Source: Paraplanobispora takensis (GTDB lineage: Bacteria; Actinomycetota; Actinomycetes; Streptosporangiales; Streptosporangiaceae). From it: a stretch of 64,000 nucleotides of DNA. Positions 34,332-43,409 of the stretch are shown piece by piece; positions within the stretch are counted from its first letter, which is position 1, and each line of letters starts with the position of its first letter. A program made the position numbers and the translations under genes. The stretch lies in NCBI RefSeq assembly GCF_016863195.1, contig NZ_BOOK01000016.1, positions 238,925-302,924 of the forward strand, given 5' to 3'. The notes below the pieces were generated by a model. That model did no database searches. It was not told the DNA's origin and was given only the letters and a program-made list of their open reading frames with translations.

Positions 34332-35318
34332 GAAGAGGAGAACCGCACCGGCAGGGTCGTCGTGCTGGTCCTGCCCGAGGTGAACCTGCTCGATCTGGGC
34401 GGCCCGGTCCAGGTGTTCGACACCGCGGCCCACCTGGGCGCGCCGTACCGGGTGGAGTACGTCGCCGAGACGCCGGAGGTGGTCTCCGCCCAGGGCCTGA
34501 GGTTCGCCGGGATGGAGCCGCCGGGCCCGGTGGGTCCCGGTGACCTCGTGCTGGTCCCGGGACACCGGCTGCGCCCGCCCGCGCCCGGAGAGCTCCTGGT
34601 CTCCGGGACGGTGGTGGACTGGCTGCGCGCCGCCCACCGCGACGGGGCGTGGATCGCCTCGGTCTGCAGCGGGGCGGCCGCGCTCGGCGAGGCCGGGCTC
34701 CTGGACGGCCGCCGGTGCACCACCCACTGGTCGCTGATCGACGCGATGCGCGAGCGCTATCCCGCCGCCCGGGTGCAGGACGCGGTGCTCTACGTCCACG
34801 ACGGGCCGGTGAGCACCAGCGCGGGGATCTCCACGGGCCTGGACCTCGCGCTGTCACTGGTCGAGCGCGAGCACGGGCCCGCGCTCGCCGCCGCGGTGGC
34901 CCGCCAGCTCGTGGTCTACATGCGCAGGTCCGGCGGCGACGGGCAGATCAGCGCGTTCCTGCAGCACCGGGCCCACCTCAACGTCGCCGTCCACCGGGTG
35001 CAGGACCACCTGGCGCAGAACCTCGACGCCCAGCACACCCTCGCCGAGCTCGCCGCGATGGCCCACCTGTCGCCGCGCGGCCTGAGCCGGGCGTTCACCG
35101 CCACGATCGGGATCACCCCGCTGGAGTACCGCCAGCGGCTCAGGCTGGAGCTGGCGGCGACGCTGCTGGCCGAGACCGGCCTGACCGTCGAGGCGGTCTC
35201 CGCCCGGTGCGGATTCCGCGACGCGCGCCACTTCCGCAGGCTCTTCACCGCCCGGTACGGCGTGCCGCCCTCGGCCTCCCGCGGGGCCGTCGCCACACCG
35301 CTCACCCCCGCCCTCTGA
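34329..35318 (+). CDS. GlxA-family regulator (DJ-1/PfpI + AraC)
   Basis: The ~329-residue protein has an N-terminal DJ-1/PfpI-type class I glutaminase-like domain (about 8-170; VVVLVLPEVNLLDLGGPVQV, nucleophile-elbow region ASVCSGAAALGEAGLL) and a C-terminal AraC HTH domain (about 225-315; HTLAELAAMAHLSPRGLSRA, AVSARCGFRDARHFRRLF). GlxA regulators sense small metabolites through the DJ-1 domain. The next gene encodes another DJ-1-like protein with membrane anchors and is the likely target or partner. Confidence 0.93.
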   Translation: MEEENRTGRVVVLVLPEVNLLDLGGPVQVFDTAAHLGAPYRVEYVAETPEVVSAQGLRFAGMEPPGPVGPGDLVLVPGHRLRPPAPGELLVSGTVVDWLRAAHRDGAWIASVCSGAAALGEAGLLDGRRCTTHWSLIDAMRERYPAARVQDAVLYVHDGPVSTSAGISTGLDLALSLVEREHGPALAAAVARQLVVYMRRSGGDGQISAFLQHRAHLNVAVHRVQDHLAQNLDAQHTLAELAAMAHLSPRGLSRAFTATIGITPLEYRQRLRLELAATLLAETGLTVEAVSARCGFRDARHFRRLFTARYGVPPSASRGAVATPLTPAL

Positions 35319-35401
35319 CGGTCGCGGCGCTCACCGCCGCCCCGGCCGCCGCGCCGCCCTTGCACGTCCCCACCCGCCCTCAGGCACCGAGGAGATCCGT
35401 C

Positions 35402-36817
35402 ATGCCCTCATCCCCGCGCGGCCGTGTCCGCATCCTGCTCGGGGTCCTGTCCGGCGCCGCGCTGTCGGCCGCCGTCCTGGCCGGTACGGCGTTCGCCGGG
35501 GTCTCCGCGACGATGGGCGAGAGCTTCCCCTCCGGGCCCGGCCCCGTCCCCGTCGGAGGCTGGCCGGCCGCGGAGCCGGTGCCCGCCGGGCGGACGGTCG
35601 TCGCGGTGGTGCTGGGCGCGACCGGCTCGGTGGTGGGCGACGTGCTGCCGCCGTACGAGGTGTTCGCGCGGTCGGACAGGTTCGCGGTGTACACGGTCTC
35701 CGAGCACAGGCGGCCGGTGGCGCTCTCCGGGGGGCTGCGCGTGCTGCCCGACCACACCTTCGGCGACGTGGCGACGGGCGGGGTCCCGCAGCCGGACGTG
35801 GTGGTGGTGCCGGCGGTGGTCGAGCCCCGGGGTGAGAGGGAGGCGCCGCTGCGCGGGTGGATCGCCGCGCAGGCGGGCCGGGGCGCCCGGATCCTGGGAG
35901 TGTGCGCGGGCTCGGACCTGGTGGCCGCGGCGGGCGTGCTGGAGGGGCGCCGGGCCACCTCCTTCTGGGACCGGATCGCTTCGCTGGAGAAGAGCGATCC
36001 GCGGACGGAGTGGGTGCGCGGCCGGCGCTACGTGCAGGACGGCCCGATCACCACGACCGCCGGGGTGACCTCGGGCATCGTCGGGGCGCTGCGACTGGTC
36101 GAGCAGCTGGCCGGGACCGCGGAGGCCGAGCGGATCGGCCGCGAGGTGGCCTATCCGGGATGGTCGCCCACCGCCTCCACGGCCATCCCGGTCAACGGGC
36201 TCACCCCGGCCGACCTGCCGTACGGGCTCAACTCGGCCTTCCCGTGGGGGCGGCCCTCCGTCGGCGTGGGACTGACCGGGGGAGCGGGCGAGATCGACGT
36301 CGCCGCCGCCTTCGAGATCTACTCGGGGACGTCCTTCGCCGCGCGCGCGATCCCCGTCGCCGCCGGGCCGGTGGTCAGGACCCGGCACGGGATGGTCCTG
36401 CTGGCCGAGCCCGCGGGCGCCGGGACCGCCTCCCCGGACCGGCTGGTGGTGCCGGGCGCCCGCGGCACGGGCGAGGTCGATCCGGCCCTGGCCGCCTGGG
36501 CGGCCGGGCGCGGGCTGCGGGTGGAGCTGCCGCACGCCGACCGCCGGCCGGGGGAGTCGGCCTTCGACCCCGTCCTGCGCGACCTCGCCGTGCACGCCGA
36601 CCGGGCCACCGCCCGCACCACCGCCAAGTTCGCGGAGTATCCCGCGGCGCACCTCACGCTCACCGGGGCCGCCTGGCCCTGGCGCCCGACCGCCCTGCTC
36701 ATCGCGCTCCTGGTGACGGTGGGCGGCGTGTGCGCACTGCTCATGCGGCGTTCCCGCCGGCCCGCCGGAGCCGCTCCGGGACGCCCGCCGGGGGCGCGTG
36801 ATCTCCAACGTGCCTGA
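35402..36817 (+). CDS. DJ-1/PfpI-like membrane protein
   Basis: ATG 35402 (GAGGAG at seven bases), 471 residues. An N-terminal membrane anchor (about 10-33), a DJ-1/PfpI domain (about 60-240; PPYEVFARSDRFAVYTVSEH, LGVCAGSDLVAAAGVLEGRR), then a second incomplete DJ-1-like region (about 275-390) and a C-terminal helix (PTALLIALLVTVGGVCALLM). So most of it faces outward between two helices, unusual for this mostly cytoplasmic fold. The cysteine in GVCAGS is in the family's nucleophile position. It lies 83 bp after the GlxA regulator. Confidence 0.85.
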   Translation: MPSSPRGRVRILLGVLSGAALSAAVLAGTAFAGVSATMGESFPSGPGPVPVGGWPAAEPVPAGRTVVAVVLGATGSVVGDVLPPYEVFARSDRFAVYTVSEHRRPVALSGGLRVLPDHTFGDVATGGVPQPDVVVVPAVVEPRGEREAPLRGWIAAQAGRGARILGVCAGSDLVAAAGVLEGRRATSFWDRIASLEKSDPRTEWVRGRRYVQDGPITTTAGVTSGIVGALRLVEQLAGTAEAERIGREVAYPGWSPTASTAIPVNGLTPADLPYGLNSAFPWGRPSVGVGLTGGAGEIDVAAAFEIYSGTSFAARAIPVAAGPVVRTRHGMVLLAEPAGAGTASPDRLVVPGARGTGEVDPALAAWAAGRGLRVELPHADRRPGESAFDPVLRDLAVHADRATARTTAKFAEYPAAHLTLTGAAWPWRPTALLIALLVTVGGVCALLMRRSRRPAGAAPGRPPGARDLQRA

Positions 36818-36907
36818 TGTGTCCGGGCTTGCCGGGGAAAAAGTAATGATTAGCCTGGTCGTTGTGGGTAGCAGGATGGTCACGTCCACCCGATGAAGGA
36901 GCAAACC

Positions 36908-37219
36908 ATGGCTCTCCCCACCCTTACCCCCGAGCAGCGCCAGGCCGCTCTCGCCAAGGCCGCCGAGACCCGTACGGCCCGGGCGAAGCTGCTGGCCGAC
37001 GTCAGGTCCGGTGAGATCAGCCTGAAGGAGCTGCTCGACCGCGACGACGACATCGCCAAGCGCATCAAGGTGTCCCAGGCGCTGCGCGCCCTGCCGGGCG
37101 TGGGCAGCGTGAAGGCCGCGCAGCTGATGAAGCGGGCCGACGTCGACGAGGCCCGCCGCCTCGGCGGACTCGGCGCGCAGCAGCGCCGCAAGCTGATCGA
37201 GGCCGTCACCTCCAAGTGA
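36908..37219 (+). CDS. mihF: Actinobacterial integration host factor paralogue
   Basis: ATG 36908 (AAGGAG at six bases) gives MALPTLTPEQRQAALAKA, the typical N-terminus of the actinobacterial IHF (mIHF/sIHF), a helix-two-turn-helix nucleoid protein. The DNA-binding part LRALPGVGSVKAAQLMKR and RLGGLGAQQRRKL is conserved. The canonical gene lies beside gmk; this one is isolated between a DJ-1-like protein and an FAD oxidoreductase, and the middle (RSGEISLKELLDRDDD) differs from the usual sequence, so I regard it as a second copy. A hairpin terminator (37224-37250) follows. Confidence 0.85.
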   Translation: MALPTLTPEQRQAALAKAAETRTARAKLLADVRSGEISLKELLDRDDDIAKRIKVSQALRALPGVGSVKAAQLMKRADVDEARRLGGLGAQQRRKLIEAVTSK

Positions 37220-37223
37220 TCGG

Positions 37224-37250
37224 GCGCGCCGTCCGGCGAGGGCGGCGCGC
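37224..37250. terminator. Convergent terminator hairpin
   Basis: An 8-bp stem GCGCGCCG/CGGCGCGC with an 11-base loop lies between the convergent stops at 37219 and 37254. Confidence 0.6.
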
Positions 37251-37253
37251 TCG

Positions 37254-38486
37254 TCACCCCTCGTGGCCTCCCAGGTCCGCCAGCACCGCCCGCGCGGTGC
37301 GGCGGCCTGAGACCAGCGCGCCCTGGATCGAACCGGTGTCGCGATGGTCGCCGCAGACGTACCGGCCGAGGTCGAGCCGGACCGGGCGGCGCAGCGGCAT
37401 CGGCGGCGGCATCGCGGGCAGCGCGGCCTCGATCGCGTAGGTCGCGATGTGCTCCCACGCGTCGGTGCCGCCGTAGATCTCCTCCAGGCGGGCCCGCACC
37501 CGCGGTTCGTCCGCGTCGGAGGCCATGCCCAGCACCGACGTCGCCACCAGCGCCCGGCCGTCGGCCGAGTAGTCGGGGGCGGCGTCGGTGAGCACCAGCG
37601 TGTCGGTGATCTGTCCCTCGGCGTCCACCACCTGGATGGGCTCCTTGAGCGGGGACTGCGGAGCCGCGTGGTAGAAGGTGGTGACCGATCGCATCTCGGG
37701 CACCGGCAGGCCGGGCAGCAGCCGGCCCGCGGTCCCCGGGTCGGTGGCCACGACCACCGCGTCCGCGGGTATCTCCGTACCGTCGGTGAGCAGGACCCCG
37801 TCGGAGGTCACGGCCTCGACGGGGGTCTCCAGGCGGATCGTGCCCTCCGGCAGCCGCCCGGCCAGCTGGGCGGGCGCCTGTCCCATGCCCAGGGCGGGCA
37901 GGCCGATCGTGCCGCGGGCGAAGGAACGCCAGAACAGGTGGAAGATCCGGCTGGAGGTCTCCAGCTCCCGTTCCAGGACGACGCCGGAGAAGAACGGGCG
38001 CAGCAACGTCTCGACCATCCGCTCGGAGATCCCCCAGCGCCTCAGCTCCTCGGCCGTGGTGCGCTCGGTGTCGTCCTTGAGCATCGATGCGGGGAAGGCC
38101 AGGTCGCGGCCCGTCATCACGGCCAGGGCCACCTTGTCGCCGATCGTGCCCACATCCGCCGTGACGCCGCTGAAGGAGTGCCGGGGGTGCTTCCAGGGGA
38201 GCATCACCCGCTCCGTCCTCCCCTCGCGGAAGACCAGCAGCCCGGAGTCGAAGGCCCGCACGTCCAGCGCCTCGAGGTCGAACACGCGCGCGGCCTCGGG
38301 ATAGGCGGTGTTGAAGACCTGGAACCCGCGGTCCAGGCGGAAGCCGTCCACGATGTCGGTGCGCATCCGGCCGCCCACGCCGTCGGAGGACTCCAGCACC
38401 TGGACGGTGCGGCCCTCCGCGCCGAGCCGCAGAGCGCAGGCGAGGCCCGCCAGCCCCGCACCGACGACGATCACGTTTCCGGGCAT
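37254..38486 (-). CDS. NAD(P)/FAD-dependent oxidoreductase (amine oxidase/desaturase-like)
   Basis: The 410-residue protein starts with the Rossmann dinucleotide motif VIVVGAGLAGLACALRL and continues SSDGVGGRMRTDIVDGFRLD, the double-glycine signature of flavin amine oxidases and phytoene-desaturase-like enzymes. The C-terminal FAD-binding part reads RYVCGDHRDTGSIQGALVSG. Similar 'FAD-dependent protoporphyrinogen oxidase-like' proteins are widespread with no known substrate. It is soluble, with no signal peptide. It has no operon partners. Confidence 0.9.
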   Translation of the reverse strand: MPGNVIVVGAGLAGLACALRLGAEGRTVQVLESSDGVGGRMRTDIVDGFRLDRGFQVFNTAYPEAARVFDLEALDVRAFDSGLLVFREGRTERVMLPWKHPRHSFSGVTADVGTIGDKVALAVMTGRDLAFPASMLKDDTERTTAEELRRWGISERMVETLLRPFFSGVVLERELETSSRIFHLFWRSFARGTIGLPALGMGQAPAQLAGRLPEGTIRLETPVEAVTSDGVLLTDGTEIPADAVVVATDPGTAGRLLPGLPVPEMRSVTTFYHAAPQSPLKEPIQVVDAEGQITDTLVLTDAAPDYSADGRALVATSVLGMASDADEPRVRARLEEIYGGTDAWEHIATYAIEAALPAMPPPMPLRRPVRLDLGRYVCGDHRDTGSIQGALVSGRRTARAVLADLGGHEG

Positions 38487-38650
38487 GCCCGTTCCCCCCT
38501 GTCCGCCTGCCGGCCGGATGTTCGTCCGTCTTTCCCGTTCTCTTCCTTCGGACGGTGCGCCGGACCGGATTCACCGGTTCTCCTGACCGGCGGCGCTCGG
38601 GGCAAACCCGGGCGGTGAATATCCGGGTCCGGACCGGGTAACGGCCGATC

Positions 38651-39088
38651 ATGGAAAACGATCGCCCCGATCCGCAGCACCGCAGGCCCGAAGGGGTGGA
38701 CGAGGCCACCGTGGAGGCTCTGGGGAAGCTGTCGGAGGCCCTGGAGACGACCGAGCGGGCCCGCGGCCACCTGTACACCTTCCACCAGCTCACCGGGCAC
38801 GCCGATCTGATGCTCGACGAGGCCGTCGAGCTGCTGCGCGCCGCCGGGCACGAGGAGCAGGCCGAGGCCGTGCGGACCGAGCTGATCGGGCGCAACGTGA
38901 TCGCGGGCCGGTGGACCTTCCAGATCGTCGAGGACTACGACGACGGCTACCACCGCTGCTTCCTCGACCTGGAGGGGCGGATCAGGAACGAGCTGGCCGG
39001 CGGGCGGCGCCACCTGTACGAGGCGGAGATGAAGGAGCGCCGCCGTACGCGCGGCCGCCGGGGACACGAGGCCCTGCCCGCCGAGTGA
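38651..39088 (+). CDS. Conserved actinobacterial hypothetical protein, 145 aa
   Basis: A soluble, charged, helical protein: a helix pair (about 20-60; LSEALETTERARGHLYTFHQ), a second hairpin (about 50-80; MLDEAVELLRAAGHEEQAEA), then IAGRWTFQIVEDYDDGYH and a basic tail. I have the impression of a family found in many actinobacteria, but with no assigned function. No ribosome site is obvious; the ATG at 38651 is the only start that keeps the whole helical domain. Confidence 0.7.
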   Translation: MENDRPDPQHRRPEGVDEATVEALGKLSEALETTERARGHLYTFHQLTGHADLMLDEAVELLRAAGHEEQAEAVRTELIGRNVIAGRWTFQIVEDYDDGYHRCFLDLEGRIRNELAGGRRHLYEAEMKERRRTRGRRGHEALPAE

Positions 39089-39156
39089 GCGGCCGCGCTC
39101 GCGGAAGCGGGCGGCCGCCGGGGCATGACGACCGTCTCGCGGGGGAGGTGGGGGGC

Positions 39157-39417
39157 ATGGACGAAGACGAGAACGCGTCGGCGCAGACGCCGGAGGAGAC
39201 GCACGACCATCGGCCGGGGGAGGCGGGCGAGGAGCTTCCGCCCGCCCCGGACGGGCTCGAAGGGGAGACCCGCACGGTGGCGGCGAGGTCGGGAGCCGAC
39301 ACCTCCTTCCCCGAGCGGCCGGTCCCGGCCGATCCGGTGGAGGCCTCCCCCGAGGACCGGGAGGCCGGTCATGACGAGGGCCGGACCCCCGAGCCGGAGG
39401 TCGGCCCCGCGTCCTGA
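39157..39417 (+). CDS. Small acidic disordered protein, 86 aa
   Basis: ATG 39157 follows GGAGG at eight bases. The 86-residue product is acidic and proline-rich with no hydrophobic core (MDEDENASAQTPEETHDH and so on). It may be co-transcribed with the hypothetical gene 68 bp upstream. The type is the same as the 69-aa protein at 34055. The reading frame on the next phase (39125) is a shadow. Confidence 0.5.
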   Translation: MDEDENASAQTPEETHDHRPGEAGEELPPAPDGLEGETRTVAARSGADTSFPERPVPADPVEASPEDREAGHDEGRTPEPEVGPAS

Positions 39418-39491
39418 GGCTCACCGGGTGTACGGCGAGTCTCGGCCGTACGGGCGAGTCAGGGAGAGCCGGAGGCAGCAGGGGAGACGAT

Positions 39492-39517
39492 GAAGGCCCG
39501 GGGAGACCCGGGCCTTC
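39492..39517. terminator. Bidirectional terminator hairpin
   Basis: A perfect 11-bp stem (GAAGGCCCGGG with CCCGGGCCTTC) with a GAGA tetraloop lies between the plus-strand gene ending at 39417 and the minus-strand gene ending at 39608. Confidence 0.8.
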
Positions 39518-39607
39518 ACGTATGGGCGGACGTTCACCGATCGGGGGACCGGTGAGCGGCCCGTGGGGCCGGTGACCGGCCTGCGGGCCGGTCACCGGGG
39601 AGGGCGA

Positions 39608-40357
39608 CTACCGGCGCCAGGTCCGGACCCGGACCCAGTCGGAACGGCTGACGCTCTCGCGCAGCTCGTCGTCGCCCTCGAACACGGCGCGGAACTCGCC
39701 GCTCCTGAACGCGCGGGCCTTGGCGTAGAACCGGCCGCGGTGGTCGGTGTCGGCGGAGGTCACGTACTTCCAGGCGCTGGAGCCGCGGGAACGGAAGTAG
39801 ATCTCCACCTCCTCGTCGTCCACGCCCTGCCAGCGCCAGTCCTCACGCACCTGCAGGCGGCCGGAGAAGTGGATCCAGCGGCCCTTGCGCACCGAGCCGG
39901 GCTCGGCGGAGAACCGGCTCAGGCGGGTCGGAGCCGCGCTCTGCTCGTGCTTGACGGAGAAGGTCACCTGGTCGGTCACCTTCTTGCCGTCCTTGTCGTA
40001 GGCCTCGGCGATGGCGAGCCAGCGGCCCTCGAAGTCCGACTTGTCGAAGTCGGCGGAGAAACGCCACAGGTCGCCCTGGTGGAAGAGCTTGGGCTCCTCC
40101 TCCGCCAGGGTGCGGGCCCGGTCGCTGTCCGGGCGGAGCCGGAGGTCGACCCGGGTGGCCTCGGTGGTGCGGACCTCGATGGTGACCTTGGTGTCGTCGC
40201 CGCCCTTGACGACGACGGGGTTGGGGGCCACATCGGTGATCTTGACGGTGAGCTCGGCACGCGTCGCGGAGGCCGTACCGGCACCGGCGGTCAGGAGCAG
40301 CGAGCTCCCGACCACCGCGGACAGAACGCCGACGGCGATTTTTCTGACCACAATCAT
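39608..40357 (-). CDS. Secreted two-domain beta protein, 249 aa
   Basis: ATG 40357 (GGAG upstream; ATG/GTG at 40402 is too far out) starts a Sec signal (VVRKIAVGVLSAVVGSSLLL, cleaved near ASATRA). Two Ig-like or beta-sandwich domains follow: about 35-135 (VKITDVAPNPVVVKGGDD) and about 140-249 (LSRFSAEPGSVRKGRWIHFS, with YVTSADTDHRGRFYAKARAF). The second resembles the repeated calcium- or wall-associated modules in many actinobacterial secreted proteins. Probably a cell-surface protein of unknown role. Confidence 0.75.
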   Translation of the reverse strand: MIVVRKIAVGVLSAVVGSSLLLTAGAGTASATRAELTVKITDVAPNPVVVKGGDDTKVTIEVRTTEATRVDLRLRPDSDRARTLAEEEPKLFHQGDLWRFSADFDKSDFEGRWLAIAEAYDKDGKKVTDQVTFSVKHEQSAAPTRLSRFSAEPGSVRKGRWIHFSGRLQVREDWRWQGVDDEEVEIYFRSRGSSAWKYVTSADTDHRGRFYAKARAFRSGEFRAVFEGDDELRESVSRSDWVRVRTWRR

Positions 40358-40495
40358 TCCTCTCCCCGTTCGATGGAAGCGAGCTCGGGTGATCGCTTCC
40401 ACACCCCTTAACGACGAGACTGGAGGGGAAGACGTTGCCTCAAATCACGAAAAATCCGGACTCAAGTTTCCGTAAGATCACGTTTCGGCCACAAG

Positions 40496-40515
40496 ATCGC
40501 AGGTAGCCCTGCGAT
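40496..40515. promoter_or_regulatory. Hairpin between two divergent genes
   Basis: An 8-bp perfect inverted repeat ATCGCAGG/CCTGCGAT with TAGC loop lies in the 280-bp AT-richer divergent gap between the secreted protein gene and the ABC-F gene. Could be an operator or a small transcript element; nothing else supports either. Confidence 0.3.
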
Positions 40516-40625
40516 TCACGGGACGGGAGAAGTCAGAGGAACAGAATATAAATCTGTCCGATTTGCCGGGATTACGACTCCGGCCCTCCGGGGAAACCCG
40601 TTCGGTGATTGCCGCCCCGGGCGGA

Positions 40626-40640
40626 TAGCGTGCCCCCATG
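40626..40640 (+). promoter_or_regulatory. -10 element and leaderless ATG of ABC-F gene
   Basis: TAGCGT (40626-40631) is followed by six bases and ATG 40638, with no ribosome site, consistent with a leaderless transcript. Confidence 0.45.
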
Positions 40641-42275
40641 AGCGCCACCATCGTCGCAAAGGACCTCGCCGCCGGACACGGCGACCGCGCCCTGTTCTCC
40701 GGGCTGGACCTCGTCGTCGCCCCCGGCGACGTCATCGGCCTGGTCGGCGTGAACGGAGCGGGCAAGTCCACCCTGATGCGGATCCTCGCCGGGCTGCTCC
40801 CCGCCGAGCACGGCGCCGTACGGCTCAGCCCGCCCACCGCGACGGTCGGCTATCTCCCCCAGGAGCGCGAGCGCCGGGCCGATGAGACGGTCGCCGCCTT
40901 CCTGGCCCGGCGGACCGGGGTGGCCGGCGCGCAGCACGCGCTGGACGCCGCCACCGAAGGGCTGGTCGAGGGCCGGCCCGGAGCCGACGACGACTACGCG
41001 GTGGCCCTGGAGCGGTGGCTGTCCCTGGGCGGCGCTGACCTGGAGGACCGGGCCGCCGAGGTCGTCGCCGACCTCGGCCTGGCGGTGGGCCTCGACCGCC
41101 CGATGACGGCCCTGTCGGGCGGGCAGGCCGCCCGCGCCGGCATGGCCTCCCTGCTGCTGAGCCGCTATGACGTCTTCCTACTCGACGAGCCCACCAACGA
41201 CCTGGACCTGGACGGCCTGGAGCGGCTCGAACGCTTCGTCGCCGGCCTGCGCGCCGGGACGGTCCTGGTCAGCCACGATCGCGAGTTCCTGGCCAGGACG
41301 GCCAACCGGATCGTCGAGCTCGACCTGGCCCAGCAGCAGGTCCGCGCCTACGGCGGCGGCTACGAGGCCTACCTCGCCGAGCGCGAGGTCGCCCGGCGGC
41401 ACGCCCGCGAGGAGTACGAGGAGTACGCCGAGACCGTCGCCGAGCTCAAGGGCCGCGCTTTGAAGCAGCGCAACTGGATGGAGAAGGGCGTCAAGAACGC
41501 CCGGCGCAAGATGCCCGACAACGACAAGATCGGCCGCAACGCCCGCGTCGAGACGACCGAGAAGCAGGCCGCCAAGGCCCGCCAGACGGAGAAGTTGATC
41601 GAGCGCCTGGAGGTGGTCGAGGAGCCCCGCAAGGAGTGGGAGCTGCGCATGGAGATCGCCGTGGCGCCCCGGGCCGGGGCGGTCGTGGCGACCCTGCGCG
41701 AGGCGGTCGTACGGCGCGGCGCCTTCACCCTCGGCCCGGTGGACCTCCAGGTCGGCTGGGCCGAGAGGGTGGCGATCACCGGCGCCAACGGCTCGGGCAA
41801 GACCACGCTGCTGGCCGCGCTCCTGGGCCGCCTGCCGCTGCAGGAGGGCCACGCCTCCCTGGGGCCCGGCGTGGTCGTCGGCGAGGTGGACCAGGCGCGC
41901 GGCCTGTTCCTGGGGGAGGAGTCCCTGCTGGACGCCTTCGCCTCCGCCGCGGGCGGCATGCTCCCGGCCGACGCCCGGACGCTCCTGGCCAAGTTCGGCC
42001 TGCGCGCGGCCCACGTGCTGCGCCCGGCCGCCACCCTGTCACCGGGCGAGCGCACCCGGGCCGCGCTCGCGCTGCTCCAGGCCAGGGGGGTGAACCTGCT
42101 CGTCCTCGACGAGCCGACCAACCACCTGGACCTGCCCGCGATCGAGCAGCTGGAGTCGGCGCTGGCCTCCTATCCGGGCACGCTGCTGCTGGTCACCCAC
42201 GACCGCCGGATGCTGGAGGCGGTGCACACCACCCGCCACGTCCACGTCGACGCGGGCAAGGTCGCCGAGAGCTGA
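40638..42275 (+). CDS. ABC-F family ATPase
   Basis: The 545-residue protein has two nucleotide-binding domains and no membrane segments. Domain 1: VNGAGKSTL, signature LSGGQAARAGM, Walker B VFLLDEPTNDLDL. A charged linker (about 245-345; KGRALKQRNWMEKGVKNARR) follows, and domain 2 has ANGSGKTTL, LSPGERTRAALAL and VLDEPTNHLDL. ABC-F proteins act on the ribosome, either as translation factors or in antibiotic target protection; the short linker and single-gene context do not tell which. Terminator at 42276. Confidence 0.92.
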   Translation: MSATIVAKDLAAGHGDRALFSGLDLVVAPGDVIGLVGVNGAGKSTLMRILAGLLPAEHGAVRLSPPTATVGYLPQERERRADETVAAFLARRTGVAGAQHALDAATEGLVEGRPGADDDYAVALERWLSLGGADLEDRAAEVVADLGLAVGLDRPMTALSGGQAARAGMASLLLSRYDVFLLDEPTNDLDLDGLERLERFVAGLRAGTVLVSHDREFLARTANRIVELDLAQQQVRAYGGGYEAYLAEREVARRHAREEYEEYAETVAELKGRALKQRNWMEKGVKNARRKMPDNDKIGRNARVETTEKQAAKARQTEKLIERLEVVEEPRKEWELRMEIAVAPRAGAVVATLREAVVRRGAFTLGPVDLQVGWAERVAITGANGSGKTTLLAALLGRLPLQEGHASLGPGVVVGEVDQARGLFLGEESLLDAFASAAGGMLPADARTLLAKFGLRAAHVLRPAATLSPGERTRAALALLQARGVNLLVLDEPTNHLDLPAIEQLESALASYPGTLLLVTHDRRMLEAVHTTRHVHVDAGKVAES

Positions 42276-42311
42276 CGCACCCGCCGCCCCGGGTGAGGGA
42301 CGGCGGGTGCG
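42276..42311. terminator. Convergent terminator hairpin
   Basis: An 11-bp perfect stem (CGCACCCGCCG with CGGCGGGTGCG) with a 14-base loop starts at the ABC-F stop and ends 27 bp before the convergent protease stop. Confidence 0.75.
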
Positions 42312-42337
42312 GGAGGCGGGTGTGCGGGGAGCGGGGG

Positions 42338-43282
42338 TCAGCCCGCCAGCTTGCGGTAGAGCGCGTAGGCCCGGTCGCCGAGGTAGGGCGAGGAGTTCCA
42401 GGTCGTGACGCCGTTCTCGTCCCACCACTTCATGCTCTGGATGCCGACGAGATAGCCGATGCCGGTGGGGAAGGAGTAGTTGCTGACCCAGGGGCCGCCG
42501 CTCGAACCGCCGTTGAGCGTGCAGCGGGCGAAGCGGTGGTTGGCGATGCCGGCCTCGGGCACGGTGTCGAGCTCGGTGGTCTGCAGGCAGCTCACCACGC
42601 GCGAGCCGTTCCAGGGCAGCTCGGCGGGATAGCCGAAGATCCGCATGCTGACCGTGGCCGGCTGGTTCCACTTGATGCCCTGGGCGCCGACCACGTTCGC
42701 GATGTTCCTGCCGGCGAGCGGCCGGACGGTGATGAAGGAGTAGTCGAAGTCGGGGTCGAAGCCGCGGGCCCACTCCGGCTCGATGACCGCCCTGCTGACC
42801 GTCCAGGTCCCGAAGGGCTTGTTGTGCTTGCCCTTGACGTAGGAGTACGCGGGGATGAAGATCCAGTTCTTGGACCACCCGCCCACGTCGTACACGCAGT
42901 GCGCGGCGGTGGCCAGCATGTTGCGGCCCCGCGAGTTCACGACGCTCGCCGAGCACACGTAGTTCTGGCCGCCCTGGGTGAAGAAGACCTTGCCGACGTT
43001 GCGGGGCTGGCCCGACCCCTTGATCGGCAGCGCCGGGACGGTCCTGGCCAGCGCGGTGGGGGCGCCGGCCTTGCGGAGGGACTGGACCGGGCGCTCGGAC
43101 CGCCGGGTGATCGGGCGGGCCGCGCTCATGCGCGAGGGGGTCCAGTAGCCGGTGATGTCGTTGGAGGGGGTGTCCTGCGACACGGTGTGGCTGATGGGTT
43201 CCGGGGTGCGCGGGGCCGCGGCGGCGGGCGCGGGCGTGGACGCGGGAGCGATCAGGGCCAGGGCGAGAGCCAGGGGCAGCAT
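42338..43282 (-). CDS. Secreted trypsin-like serine protease
   Basis: ATG 43282 with GAGGAA upstream; 314 residues. Signal peptide (1-23), a pro-like region (about 24-95), and a chymotrypsin-fold domain with His in LATAAHCVYDVGG, Asp in FDPDFDYSFITV and Ser in CTLNGGSSGGPWVSN. Cys pairs flank the His and Ser loops. It matches the glutamyl-endopeptidase/trypsin-like group of actinobacterial exoenzymes. It is transcribed towards the ABC-F gene with a shared terminator and stands alone. Confidence 0.9.
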   Translation of the reverse strand: MLPLALALALIAPASTPAPAAAAPRTPEPISHTVSQDTPSNDITGYWTPSRMSAARPITRRSERPVQSLRKAGAPTALARTVPALPIKGSGQPRNVGKVFFTQGGQNYVCSASVVNSRGRNMLATAAHCVYDVGGWSKNWIFIPAYSYVKGKHNKPFGTWTVSRAVIEPEWARGFDPDFDYSFITVRPLAGRNIANVVGAQGIKWNQPATVSMRIFGYPAELPWNGSRVVSCLQTTELDTVPEAGIANHRFARCTLNGGSSGGPWVSNYSFPTGIGYLVGIQSMKWWDENGVTTWNSSPYLGDRAYALYRKLAG

Positions 43283-43409
43283 GCGTTTCCTCGGTCAAGG
43301 GTCTCTAAAACAGACATAAAGCTATAAACAACCCAGGAGTGCATATAACGTCAGAGCGATGATCTACCAAACGGACATCGAGCTGAGATCTGGCCTGGAC
43401 GGCCCCGGC

